DNA from: RZZS01 sp964491785 | Lineage (GTDB): Bacteria; Pseudomonadota; Alphaproteobacteria; Micavibrionales; Micavibrionaceae | Reading direction: 5' to 3' | Length of the DNA stretch: 64,000 nucleotides | Assembly: GCA_964491785.1 (NCBI GenBank) | Contig: CAZBGS010000002.1 | Span: 310,001 to 374,000 of the forward strand | Shown here: positions 51,077-59,007 of the stretch, piece by piece | Numbering within the stretch: the first letter of the stretch is position 1 | Layout of the letters: every line of letters starts with the position of its first letter | Position numbers and translations under genes: made by a program | Notes under the pieces: generated by a model | Database searches by the model: none | The model's input: the letters and a program-made list of their open reading frames with translations, nothing else | What the model was told of the DNA's origin: nothing

Positions 51077-51165
51077 GAGCCTAGAGCAGGCTCTGTCGGA
51101 TGCCCATTTAAGGGGTCTGGCGACATATATTGTTATTGAACCTTGCTTAACTTTAGGAGGCAAAG
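51077..51165 (+). ncRNA. ROSE-like RNA thermometer in the hsp20 leader
   Basis: The ~89-base leader folds into several hairpins. One is perfect (GAGCCT agagc AGGCTC, 51077-51093). A longer one joins GTCG (51095-51098) with CGAC (51121-51124) around a GCCC/GGGG core. The last hairpin pairs CCUUGCU (51141-51147) with AGGAGG (51155-51160), leaving one bulged G. UUGCU pairing with the Shine-Dalgarno AGGA with a bulged G is the hallmark of ROSE thermometers of alphaproteobacterial small heat-shock genes. It would melt on heating and free the ribosome site. Confidence 0.72.
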
Positions 51166-51642
51166 ATGACAAATCTAATGACCATGACGCCGTTGATGCG
51201 TCAAACAGTCGGTTTCGATCGTTTTTATGATCTTTTTGAATCGCTTCTCAGCGATACCGGCGAAAACTTTGAAAACTATCCCCCTTATAATATCGAGAAG
51301 CTCGGCGAGGACGAGTACCGTGTCACCATGGCTGTGGCCGGTTTCACGATGGACGATCTCAATATCGTCCTTCAGGACGGCAAGCTGTCCGTTTCCGGGC
51401 GCGCGGCCGGGCGCGCAGACAAGGAAGAGACCGTTTATCTGCACCGCGGCATCGCCTCCCGTTCCTTCGAGCGGGTATTCCGCCTTGCCGATTACATCAG
51501 GGTGAGGGATGCCGAACTGAAAGACGGGCTTCTTACCATCAGTCTCCAGCGGGAAATCCCTGAAGAAAAGAAACCGCGGATGATCCCGATTCATGCTGGC
51601 GATGGCGGCAAGGCCATCGAGAGCAAGAAGCACAAGGCTTGA
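51166..51642 (+). CDS. Small heat-shock protein, Hsp20 family (first copy)
   Basis: 158 residues with the alpha-crystallin domain at about 40-140: YNIEKLGEDEYRVTMAVAGF, LSVSGRA, FERVFRLADYIRV, AELKDGLLTISLQREIP. C-terminal tail is Lys-rich with IPI motif-like MIPIHAG. Chaperone that holds unfolded proteins. The start lies behind the ROSE-like leader, with AGGAGG buried in the last hairpin. First gene of hsp20 - 43-aa gene - hsp20. Confidence 0.95.
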   Translation: MTNLMTMTPLMRQTVGFDRFYDLFESLLSDTGENFENYPPYNIEKLGEDEYRVTMAVAGFTMDDLNIVLQDGKLSVSGRAAGRADKEETVYLHRGIASRSFERVFRLADYIRVRDAELKDGLLTISLQREIPEEKKPRMIPIHAGDGGKAIESKKHKA

Positions 51643-51666
51643 TTTGAACTTTCTTTAATGGTGCAT

Positions 51667-51692
51667 CCGCCCGCGGCTGTGGTCGCGGGCGG
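51667..51692 (+). promoter_or_regulatory. Strong GC hairpin between the two hsp20 parts
   Basis: CCGCCCGCG gctgtggt CGCGGGCGG, 9-bp perfect stem, not followed by T. It lies between the first hsp20 stop and the next gene's ribosome site (AGGAGG at 51715). It may stabilise the upstream message or moderate read-through. Confidence 0.5.
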
Positions 51693-51724
51693 GAATGAAA
51701 ACTGTGAAATGAAAGGAGGAAATC

Positions 51725-51856
51725 ATGAAACCAAGATGGACAAAAAGAATGCAGGCAGCTCTCGACAAAACACTGAGAGAGCTGAAAAGCGTGCGGAGGA
51801 GAATGGAAAAAAGAATTTCTGATACCGCCGAACCGGCACGTTCCAAAACGGTTTAG
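51725..51856 (+). CDS. Small basic protein between the hsp20 genes (43 aa)
   Basis: ATG 51725 to TAG 51856, with a strong AAAGGAGG 7 bases upstream. Sequence starts MKPRWTKRMQAALDKTLREL and is rich in Arg/Lys, with an amphipathic helix pattern; no known motif. Its position, spacing (26 bp before the next ATG) and ribosome site argue for a real gene co-expressed with the small heat-shock proteins. Confidence 0.7.
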   Translation: MKPRWTKRMQAALDKTLRELKSVRRRMEKRISDTAEPARSKTV

Positions 51857-51882
51857 ACTTATGAATTCAAGGAGGGAATACC

Positions 51883-52467
51883 ATGAATCTGGAAGTAGCA
51901 AAATTTAATCCCTGGAACTGGTTCAGGGACGAGGAAGGCAGGGGCGGCAGGAGAGTGCCTGCCCATCGCCGCCCGGGCACGGGCGGCCTGCCTTCTGCCC
52001 TGCACCGGGATCCGTTTCTGGGATTCCACAGGGAAATCGACCGGCTTTTCGACGAGATGTTCGGCGATTTCGCCCTGCCCGGCCTGTGGAGCGGCTCTTA
52101 TCCGCACTCAGGCTTCGGGGCAGGCTTTACTATGCCTGTCGCCGACATCAAGGAGACCAGGGACAGTTACAAGATAACTGTCGAGATCCCCGGCGTTGAT
52201 GAAGACGATGTTAAGCTGGAACTTGCAGACAACTGTCTGACCATCAGCGGCGAGAAGAAATACGAGAAGGAAGACAAGGATGAACGCTATCACAGCATCG
52301 AGCGTTCATACGGCACCTTCCGCCGCGTTCTTTCTCTGCCCGAAGACGCAAAAGAGGATGGCATTGAGGCAAGCTTCAAAAAAGGCCTGCTGAAAATCAC
52401 CGTACCTCGCCGCGAAGAAGCGGAACGGCGGGAGGACGTCAAACAGATAGAAATTAAAAAAGGCTAA
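51883..52467 (+). CDS. Small heat-shock protein, Hsp20 family (second copy)
   Basis: 194 residues, longer than the first copy by an N-terminal extension rich in Gly, Arg and His. Alpha-crystallin domain at about 83-185: VADIKETRDSYKITVEIPGVDEDDV, LTISGEKKYEKEDKD, RSYGTFRRVLSLPEDA, FKKGLLKITVPRR. Belongs to the class-A-like group by sequence. AGGAGGG ribosome site. Followed at once by the terminator. Confidence 0.95.
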   Translation: MNLEVAKFNPWNWFRDEEGRGGRRVPAHRRPGTGGLPSALHRDPFLGFHREIDRLFDEMFGDFALPGLWSGSYPHSGFGAGFTMPVADIKETRDSYKITVEIPGVDEDDVKLELADNCLTISGEKKYEKEDKDERYHSIERSYGTFRRVLSLPEDAKEDGIEASFKKGLLKITVPRREEAERREDVKQIEIKKG

Positions 52468-52484
52468 AATCTTTTGCCGAATTT

Positions 52485-52512
52485 CCCCCTCCTGCCAAGG
52501 AGGGGGTTTTTT
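52485..52512 (+). terminator. Rho-independent terminator of the hsp20 operon
   Basis: CCCCCTCC tgccaa GGAGGGGG, 8-bp perfect stem, then six T. Overlaps the last 2 bases of the convergent transglutaminase-like gene. Confidence 0.9.
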
Positions 52513-53476
52513 ATTGCGCGGCAGTGGCGACGATTGTCGGCTTGTTCGCGGTATGCAGCCACCATGCCTGACGGTTGATCGAGAAGATCGGCTTGTAGCG
52601 ATTGACCTTGTCTGCCCTTTTGACCTTGCCCGTCTGGTTGTCGAGCACCATCGGGCCTTCGTCGGAATAGGCGATCAGTATCGCGTGGGGAATATCCTTT
52701 ACCTTGTCATGCACTATCGCTAGGCGAAGCCGCTCTTCCGGGACGCCCAGAAGCCGGAGGGCGGTATATTTCGCGATCGCAAAGTCCTCGCAGTCGCCGC
52801 CGCGTTCGAAGAAGTCGACAGGATTGGCCCAGTAATCGCTTTTGTTCCAGTTGTCGATGTCCTCTATATAGGGTTGCCTGTTAACCAGGTCGTTGACTTT
52901 CTGGAGCATGGTTCTCAGCGGAAGTTCCCGCAGCGGCACAAGCGTCGCCATCCATTCTTCCATTACCCTTTCGCCTCTGCTGCTGGCCATGACGCTATTG
53001 AAACTGTCGAACATTCCCGACCATTTGGTAAAAGGCCCGAGATTGGTCGAACGGCGTTCCGCCGAGCCGAAAAGCGGCGGGTAATAATTCACCGGCGAGA
53101 TATTCGAGGCATGGGCATTCATCACCATCGAGAGCTGAACCGGAACGTCCTTGATGGTGTTGGCCCTTGCCGATTTGATGCCGCCCGCTCCGGAAAAGGT
53201 TATGAACAGGCCGAACAGAGCGGCGACGCAACGAAGCCCGATTTGCTGGGCCAGCGTGCGGTGCAGGGTTCCGGAAGTTATCAGTCTTTGCTGAAGCAGA
53301 ACGTTGCCCAGTTGCTGGCAGGTCGCCTTTTGCAGGGCAAGAGCTTCTCTAAGCTGGATAGGAGTGATAACGCCGCTTTGCACCAGCAGATCGCCGAGCC
53401 TGTTTTGCTCCAGGCGCGCCATGATGCCGCTTAGTATCCCGCTGTATTTATTGGTTATTTGAGAGTTTGTAACCAC
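52511..53476 (-). CDS. MshEN motif - membrane helix - LapG-like transglutaminase-like cysteine protease fusion
   Basis: 321 residues. Residues 26-49 (RLGDLLVQSGVITPIQLREA LALQ) follow the MshEN cyclic-di-GMP-binding pattern (RLG-LL...G-I...QL..AL..Q); a second, degenerate copy is at about 56-79. Then a hydrophobic helix (about 83-98) and a Sec-like region. The C-terminal part is a bacterial transglutaminase-like cysteine peptidase (LapG/DUF920-type) with GGDCEDFAIAKY (Cys229), PHAILIAY (His264) and LDNQTGKV (Asp279). LapG works in the periplasm and is inhibited by LapD when c-di-GMP is high; here one chain would carry both the sensor and the protease. No lapD-like gene is in the window. Target adhesin unknown. 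Confidence 0.82.
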   Translation of the reverse strand: MVTNSQITNKYSGILSGIMARLEQNRLGDLLVQSGVITPIQLREALALQKATCQQLGNVLLQQRLITSGTLHRTLAQQIGLRCVAALFGLFITFSGAGGIKSARANTIKDVPVQLSMVMNAHASNISPVNYYPPLFGSAERRSTNLGPFTKWSGMFDSFNSVMASSRGERVMEEWMATLVPLRELPLRTMLQKVNDLVNRQPYIEDIDNWNKSDYWANPVDFFERGGDCEDFAIAKYTALRLLGVPEERLRLAIVHDKVKDIPHAILIAYSDEGPMVLDNQTGKVKRADKVNRYKPIFSINRQAWWLHTANKPTIVATAAQ

Positions 53477-53542
53477 TTAATACATCTCTTCTCCCGAATA
53501 TACGGAAGCCTTTCTCCTTACCTCCATTAAAAACCAGAAAGA

Positions 53543-53572
53543 TTGACGAATTCTAAACAAGCGCGATAAAAA
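53543..53572 (+). promoter_or_regulatory. Possible promoter of hldE
   Basis: TTGACG at 53543-53548 and an AT-rich -10-like TAAAAA near 53567, spacer 18, about 45 bp before the hldE ATG. Weak, but it is the only candidate in the 139-bp gap 53477-53615. Confidence 0.3.
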
Positions 53573-53615
53573 TCATTTAATTCGTATATTTTCCAACTGC
53601 GGAGTAAAAACGGTT

Positions 53616-55121
53616 ATGGCTTTGAATACCGGCAGTAAATCAGGAACGACGCTTGCAGGCAGGGTCGCGGCAATGAGCGGGGCCGGAGTTCTTGTCGCGG
53701 GCGATATCATGCTCGACACTTTCATTTACGGCGAGGTCGAAAGGATTTCTCCGGAAAGTCCGGTTCCGGTTTTGCTGGTTCGCAAGCAGAACGTCATGCT
53801 TGGCGGCGCCGGAAACGTTCTCGCCAATCTTCGCGGTCTGGGAGCTGCGGCTTCTCTGGCAACTGTAACCGGAACCGATTCCACCGCCGCGCAGGTAAAA
53901 AACCTTACCGAAGCCCTTCATGTTGATACACGCGGAATAATTGGCGATGGCACCCGCCCGACAACGGTAAAGACCCGCTACCTCGCCGGTCATCAGCAAC
54001 TGCTTCGCACTGACGAAGAAAGCAGCAAGCCTGTGGACAGGGAGATAGAGGACAGATTAATTGAAGCCGCTTCCGGCCTGATGGAACAGGCAAAGGTAGT
54101 TATTCTCTCCGATTACGGCAAGGGCCTGCTGACTGCGCGGACAATAAGGGAAATTATCGAAGAGGCCCTGCTGCGGGATCTGATGGTGCTGGTGGATCCG
54201 AAAGGACGTGATTACAGGAAATACCAGGGCGCGAGCCTTGTCACACCGAACCGCAAGGAGCTTGCCGAGGCGACCGGGATGCCGGTATCGACCGACGATG
54301 AGATAGTCGCTGCCGCAAGGTTCCTGATCAGGGAAGCTGGTATCAGGGCGGTGCTTGCCACCAGATCGCAGGAAGGAATGAGCCTGATCGAAGACGGCGC
54401 GGAGCCTTTGCACATCGCAACCGAGGCCCGCGAGGTCTTCGATGTTTCCGGCGCGGGCGACACCGTAGTCGCAACCATGGCCGCAGCTCTGGCCGCTGGT
54501 GCCGGTTTGCACGAGGCCGCGGTTCTGGCCAACAAGGCGGCGGGAATAGTCGTCGGCAAGGTCGGCACCGCTCCGGTTTCCGCCAGCGAACTTGCCGGTC
54601 TGCTGGAAACCGGCGAAACTGGCCGGGCGGGCGGCGACAGTAGAATTTGCGGCTGGAAGCAGGCAAGGGAAACAGTGGAACGCTGGCAGGCCAAAGGGCT
54701 TAAAGTCGGCTTTACCAATGGCTGCTTTGACATCATGCACGCCGGACATGTCATCTATCTCGAAGAGGCGAGGCGAAGATGCGACAGACTGATCCTGGGC
54801 CTTAACTCCGACGCTTCGGTAAAGCGTCTCAAGGGCAGCAGCAGGCCGGTAAACGACGAACTGGCGAGAGCCACCGTTGTTTCTGCTCTGGAAGCCGTGG
54901 ATCTGGTGGTCTTGTTCGGCGATGAAGAGACTGAAAAGGACATGCCGGTAAGATTACTGGAAACCCTGCGCCCCGACATCCATTTCAAGGGCGGCGATTA
55001 CCGGATCGAACAACTGCCCGAAGCTGCGACAGTCATGTCCTATGGCGGCAAGGTGGAGATAATGCCCCTGCTGGAGGGCAAAAGCACCACCTTAATCATT
55101 GAAAAGATGAAGGAGGGATAG
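53616..55121 (+). CDS. hldE: Bifunctional D-beta-D-heptose 7-phosphate kinase / heptose 1-phosphate adenylyltransferase
   Basis: Makes ADP-D-glycero-beta-D-manno-heptose for the LPS inner core. 501 residues: ribokinase-fold kinase (about 1-335; GDIMLDTFIYGEV, GGAGNVLANL, GAGDTVVATMA near 278) joined to a nucleotidyltransferase (from about 363) with FTNGCFDIMHAGHV and RLKGSSRPV, then KGGDYRIEQLPEA. Both halves look complete, so the organism probably makes heptose-containing LPS. Ribosome site is weak (GGAG 14 bases upstream). Confidence 0.97.
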   Translation: MALNTGSKSGTTLAGRVAAMSGAGVLVAGDIMLDTFIYGEVERISPESPVPVLLVRKQNVMLGGAGNVLANLRGLGAAASLATVTGTDSTAAQVKNLTEALHVDTRGIIGDGTRPTTVKTRYLAGHQQLLRTDEESSKPVDREIEDRLIEAASGLMEQAKVVILSDYGKGLLTARTIREIIEEALLRDLMVLVDPKGRDYRKYQGASLVTPNRKELAEATGMPVSTDDEIVAAARFLIREAGIRAVLATRSQEGMSLIEDGAEPLHIATEAREVFDVSGAGDTVVATMAAALAAGAGLHEAAVLANKAAGIVVGKVGTAPVSASELAGLLETGETGRAGGDSRICGWKQARETVERWQAKGLKVGFTNGCFDIMHAGHVIYLEEARRRCDRLILGLNSDASVKRLKGSSRPVNDELARATVVSALEAVDLVVLFGDEETEKDMPVRLLETLRPDIHFKGGDYRIEQLPEAATVMSYGGKVEIMPLLEGKSTTLIIEKMKEG

Positions 55122-55166
55122 TCCCTTATTTAATTTTAGTCCTTATCCTGCTATACTTTTCAATGG

Positions 55167-55192
55167 AAGCGCGACAGGTACGCGCTTTTTTT
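55167..55192 (+). terminator. Rho-independent terminator after hldE
   Basis: AAGCGCG acaggta CGCGCTT, 7-bp stem, then a run of T (seven T counting the stem end). Good form; separates hldE from the lipoprotein pair. Confidence 0.88.
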
Positions 55193-55212
55193 GCGTGAAA
55201 ATTGCCGGGCCC

Positions 55213-55229
55213 GGCCCGATATTCGGGCC
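55213..55229. repeat. GC-rich mini-palindrome downstream of hldE
   Basis: GGCCCGA tat TCGGGCC, 7-bp stem. Sits in the 268-bp gap 55122-55389, which otherwise holds the terminator and a likely AT-rich promoter region for the lipoproteins (TATATAGTTGATATTC near 55304). Confidence 0.5.
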
Positions 55230-55389
55230 CGATTCTGGCGGGGCGGCAGCTTAATCAGTGAAAAAGGCGTTCACAAGTTTTTAGTCGCACTATACCTGCA
55301 CATATATAGTTGATATTCTTGTTTTTGCCCTTAGACTGGGTGTTACGTTTTGCCTAATGGCTCCAATTCAGGACAGCTGGTGATTTCCG

Positions 55390-56001
55390 ATGGTTTCAAA
55401 TAAATTTCTTATTTCCTTAGGGATGGTTGCGGCAACAGCGCTGCCTCTGGCCGCTTGCCAGACCACCCCTTCATCCGTTCCCGGCGGCTACGCCTATCAG
55501 CAGGGCGAGTTCAAATCCCCTCCCGGCCAAACGCCCCGGGATATCGGCTATCCGTGGTCTGAGCGGCTGGGCGCCGAATCGGCGGCCCACTGGCGCGTGG
55601 CGGCAAACGATATCGTGAAGCGCATTGTCGCAAGTCAGGGAGTTTCGGCGGTTCCTTTATATGTCGAACCTTCCAGGGCCCGCACTCCTTTCACGACCAC
55701 CTTTGATAACTTCCTGCGGGAAGAACTGATTAAAAACGGCTTCATTATCGCGGCAGCTCCCGGAAAAGGGCCGGTCTTGCGCTATGACGCCACCGTGGTC
55801 GAAAAGAGTGCAATGCCTGCGGAAACGCAAACGGGCAGAACTGCGACTTCTCCGGGCAGCGAGGTGATAATCACCGTGAACATAACCGGGGGCGAAATGG
55901 TTCTGACCGAAGTCACCGGCGTCTACTATATTCCTCAGGCCTCCACATACCATTACCGTGAACCCATAATCAAAACCATGCCGGTGGTCGGGGAAAGATG
56001 A
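55390..56001 (+). CDS. Lipoprotein, possible partner of the FlgO-like lipoprotein
   Basis: 203 residues; lipobox LAAC (Cys 23) after a good signal. Mature part: YAYQQGEFKSPPGQTPRDIG near the start, a helical VAANDIVKRIVASQGVSAVPLYV block, and a beta-rich C-terminal part (VLRYDATVVEKS, VIITVNITGGEMVL). Not recognised as a named family. Overlaps the next gene as ATGA, so the two are coupled. Confidence 0.75.
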   Translation: MVSNKFLISLGMVAATALPLAACQTTPSSVPGGYAYQQGEFKSPPGQTPRDIGYPWSERLGAESAAHWRVAANDIVKRIVASQGVSAVPLYVEPSRARTPFTTTFDNFLREELIKNGFIIAAAPGKGPVLRYDATVVEKSAMPAETQTGRTATSPGSEVIITVNITGGEMVLTEVTGVYYIPQASTYHYREPIIKTMPVVGER

Positions 56002-56624
56002 AAGGCGACAGGAAAACAGCGAATCTGACCGTCTGGCTTTGCGGCCTGGCGGTTGCTGCCCCTCTGCTTCTGGGGGGATGTCAGGAAGCTGACAGGGTTT
56101 TCCTGTCCACTCCGATCAATGAGGCCGCATGGAACACCTTGCAGGAATCAAGCTATTCCGCCGCCGAGGCTCTTTTATCTCAGGCCGGATTCAGGCTGGG
56201 AACGGACATGCCGGTTCTGGTGGGAACGATCAGTGAGATCAACAAAATTGAAACTTCGTCTTCTCTGGGCAGGCTGATATCCGAGCAGGTAGGCGCGCGA
56301 ATGGTGCAGGCCGGCTACGATGTCCGCGAAGTGAGGCTGAGCCGAAAGATCAGCGTAAATGACGGCAGCTTCTCCGGTAACATGGCGGGAGAATATTTTA
56401 TCACCCGCGATGGCGGGGATCTGATTCCGGCGATAAGCGCTGGCGCTCTGGTCTTTGGAACCTATGCCGTCGGCAGGGACAGGATTTTTGTTAATCTCCG
56501 TCTGGCAGAACCGGGTACCGGAAAGATCATCGCCGCCCACAGCTACAATCTGGTTAATAACGCCGAGACCCGCAGGCTTCTGGCCGGTGACAACAAGCGC
56601 AGTTTCTTCAGCAGCGAATGGTAA
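55998..56624 (+). CDS. FlgO-like outer-membrane lipoprotein
   Basis: 208 residues; lipobox LLGGC (Cys 28). The core (LVGTISEINKIETSSSLGRLISEQVGARMVQAGYDVREVRL, then EYFITRDGGDLIPAISAGALVFGTYAVGRDRIFVNLRLAEPGTGKIIAAHSYNL) resembles FlgO, which in Vibrio and others supports the flagellar outer-membrane region, though FlgO-domain proteins also occur without flagella. No flagellar genes are in the window. Coupled to the upstream lipoprotein by 4-bp overlap. Confidence 0.75.
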   Translation: MKGDRKTANLTVWLCGLAVAAPLLLGGCQEADRVFLSTPINEAAWNTLQESSYSAAEALLSQAGFRLGTDMPVLVGTISEINKIETSSSLGRLISEQVGARMVQAGYDVREVRLSRKISVNDGSFSGNMAGEYFITRDGGDLIPAISAGALVFGTYAVGRDRIFVNLRLAEPGTGKIIAAHSYNLVNNAETRRLLAGDNKRSFFSSEW

Positions 56625-56648
56625 GCCGGGCTGGCGGATAACCCCCTG

Positions 56649-57395
56649 TTATCTTTTCAGCAGCACATGGAAGAAATGATATTTTCCGTCACGCTCGCAA
56701 ATGGCGCAGCCTTGCAGTGAGGGCTTCATGGTGAAAGTTGCCGCGTCGACCGTGTTGGGCGTTTTGGAGGGCTCGTCATAAAACTGGACAGCATCGTCGA
56801 ATCTGGCCTCGGCCTGTCCGTATATGCAGCCTCCCGCATTGTTAGAGGTCGAATTTCCTGCTCCGGTGTCGCTTGGCTGCGGAGTGGAGTTATAGCCGTT
56901 GATTTCATTGATTTTCTTGCAGAAAGCTTCCGTGACATTAGGCAGTACGGCTATCAGTTCAGGCCTGCCGGTGCCGACATCGGGAAGGGCGGTGCCTCCG
57001 TAGAATTCCCAGTTGCCGGCCGTAGTCTGTATGCCGGGCGGGGGTTTTCTGTATGTAGCCGCCCCGCCTGAGCGGTGAAATACCTGATCTCCCGGATCGG
57101 AATCGGCTGAAAGGTCGCCGTAATCCGTATGGGCATCTGGATGCGCGAAACGGATATCGACCTCGCTGTATCCGTTTTGCATGATCATCGATACCGCCTG
57201 CTCAAGTTCCATCGCGTATTGCCTGACCCGGCTGGCATCCATTACCAGTTTTTCCTTGTCTATGCCGGAACCCGAACCCGATGGCTTGCTGGTGTACTGT
57301 ATGGCGGCGGTGAGAAGGCCGATCAGCACTATGGCGGTAAGAATAATGATCAGAGCGTTCCCCCGCTCTCCGCTACGCCTGTCTCGGTCTCTCAA
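56649..57395 (-). CDS. Prepilin-like secreted protein (first of two paralogues)
   Basis: 248 residues. The start is a TTG that directly follows the dacA stop (TAATTG), with GGAG 8 bases upstream inside dacA. N-terminus: charged, then RGNALIIILTAIVLIGLLTA, a prepilin-like or single-pass hydrophobic helix with a Gly just before it. The body is Gly/Thr/Ser/Asn-rich with paired Cys (AFCKKINEINGYN, GGCIYG, LQGCAICERD) and ends YHFFHVLLKR. Same general plan as the gene at 63318. Probably surface- or pseudopilus-associated; function unknown. Confidence 0.7.
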   Translation of the reverse strand: MRDRDRRSGERGNALIIILTAIVLIGLLTAAIQYTSKPSGSGSGIDKEKLVMDASRVRQYAMELEQAVSMIMQNGYSEVDIRFAHPDAHTDYGDLSADSDPGDQVFHRSGGAATYRKPPPGIQTTAGNWEFYGGTALPDVGTGRPELIAVLPNVTEAFCKKINEINGYNSTPQPSDTGAGNSTSNNAGGCIYGQAEARFDDAVQFYDEPSKTPNTVDAATFTMKPSLQGCAICERDGKYHFFHVLLKR

Positions 57396-58895
57396 TTAAT
57401 ATTCTCCGGGAGCTATGGTTATACAATCGCGGAAATACTGGCAGGCGCGCATCGCCTCAGACTTGCTGTACCCTTCGAGCCTGGCCCGGTAGATGAAATC
57501 CTGCCCGTTATGAACCGGCGCTATCTTCGGGCTGGCATTGGCAAGCTCTTTCGGAAGGCTTTGCAGGGCGGTCGTAAGCGTCTGGTCGGTTACCACCCGG
57601 CTTGAAAAAGCGCCGATCTGCACCGCCCAGCGCCCCGGAGCGACCAGCGGCCTGACTTCCGCATTGTATGAAGCAAGGAGGGGTTTCTTTTCTCCCTGTT
57701 CTGGATTGTAAAGATGATGGGCAAGCTGCTTGCCCACCTGCTTTCCTATTGTGGTTTTGATTGCGGCCGTGGAGACCGCGCCAATCGCATTGCCATCGTT
57801 CCTGTGTGCGGCTATCGCTATCATCCCTGTCTCGAAGCGCTTTCTTTGGGCGGGATCATAATCTCCCTCACCGATCATCGAGCCCATCATGCCTTCAGAC
57901 AATTCAGGATTAAGCTTTGCCCATTTGGCGGCGCCGGAAGCAGGCTCAATGCCGTCATTGGCCATGGCGAGGGCGACCGTCCCGATAGCCCCTGCGGGCT
58001 TCCTTCCAGGCAATGGGACTTTGGCCTGCGCCACCCTGACCTGCTCGATCTGATCGAAACATTTATCCAGCAGCGAAGCCATATGCTGGTTTCTTGAAAC
58101 CGCACTCCTGCCGCCGAAAACAACCCCGATCAGGCGTCGGTCGCCGCGGGTCGCCGAGGCCACGAGATTGAACCCGGACGCCTGAACGTAACCGGTTTTG
58201 ATTCCGTCCATGCCCTTGTAGGTGAACATCAGGCGGTTGTGGTTATTGTAGGAATTGCCTTTATAGCTGAAATAGCGTGTAGAAAAGACGTGATAATAGT
58301 GAGGATATTTTTTAAGAATATGCCTTCCCAGTTTCGCCATGTCTCTGGCGGAACTGACCTGTGCCGGATCATGCAAACCCGAGGCATTGGTAAATCTGGT
58401 GCGCGACATGCCGATCTCATGCGCCTTGCGGGTCATCATTCTGGCAAAATTCTGCTCGCTGCCGCCTATCTCCTCGGCAATGGCAACGGCTATGTCATTG
58501 GCGGATTTGGTCACCAGCGCATAAATCGCATCTTTGACTACAATGTTTCCACCCGCCGGAATATCGAGCTTGCTCGGCACCATGGCCGCAGCACGCTGCG
58601 AGACGACAATCCGGTCATTCATACGAATTCTTTTCTCGTCAAGCGCCTCGAAAAGCATCACGAGCGTCATCATTTTGGTAAGCGATGCAGGGTGCAGGAC
58701 TTTGTCGGCGTTGCTCTCGTAAAGGATCACGCCGGTGTCGGCGTCCATTACGATAGAGGCGTATTTGTTGTTTTCTGCCGCCATTGCGGCACTGCCCCCA
58801 GGGCAACCGCTTGCAAATACAAAGGCGGCCAGCGTAAAAACGAACAGCAGCGCGCATCTGGATAGTATAAACTCTTTGCCGGGATCCAGTTTCAT
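57396..58895 (-). CDS. D-alanyl-D-alanine carboxypeptidase (DacA-type) with SPOR-like C-terminus
   Basis: 499 residues. Signal peptide, then the class A low-mass PBP fold: SLTK (Ser71, Lys74), SAN (Ser131-Asn133), KTG (233-235). It continues past the usual DacA size with a linker (EKKPLLASYNAEVRPLVAPG) and a SPOR-like end (WAVQIGAFSS, from about 430), which would bring it to septal peptidoglycan. The carboxypeptidase trims pentapeptides. Coupled to the prepilin-like gene downstream. Confidence 0.92.
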   Translation of the reverse strand: MKLDPGKEFILSRCALLFVFTLAAFVFASGCPGGSAAMAAENNKYASIVMDADTGVILYESNADKVLHPASLTKMMTLVMLFEALDEKRIRMNDRIVVSQRAAAMVPSKLDIPAGGNIVVKDAIYALVTKSANDIAVAIAEEIGGSEQNFARMMTRKAHEIGMSRTRFTNASGLHDPAQVSSARDMAKLGRHILKKYPHYYHVFSTRYFSYKGNSYNNHNRLMFTYKGMDGIKTGYVQASGFNLVASATRGDRRLIGVVFGGRSAVSRNQHMASLLDKCFDQIEQVRVAQAKVPLPGRKPAGAIGTVALAMANDGIEPASGAAKWAKLNPELSEGMMGSMIGEGDYDPAQRKRFETGMIAIAAHRNDGNAIGAVSTAAIKTTIGKQVGKQLAHHLYNPEQGEKKPLLASYNAEVRPLVAPGRWAVQIGAFSSRVVTDQTLTTALQSLPKELANASPKIAPVHNGQDFIYRARLEGYSKSEAMRACQYFRDCITIAPGEY

Positions 58896-59007
58896 GCGTC
58901 CTGTTTATCCTCTTGATCTTAATTTCTGAAAGCCTGTGGCGGCCGGTTCAGGCATCGACAATATATATTCTACTTTTACCCATATTAAAGGCTGATGAAT
59001 ATTTTGT

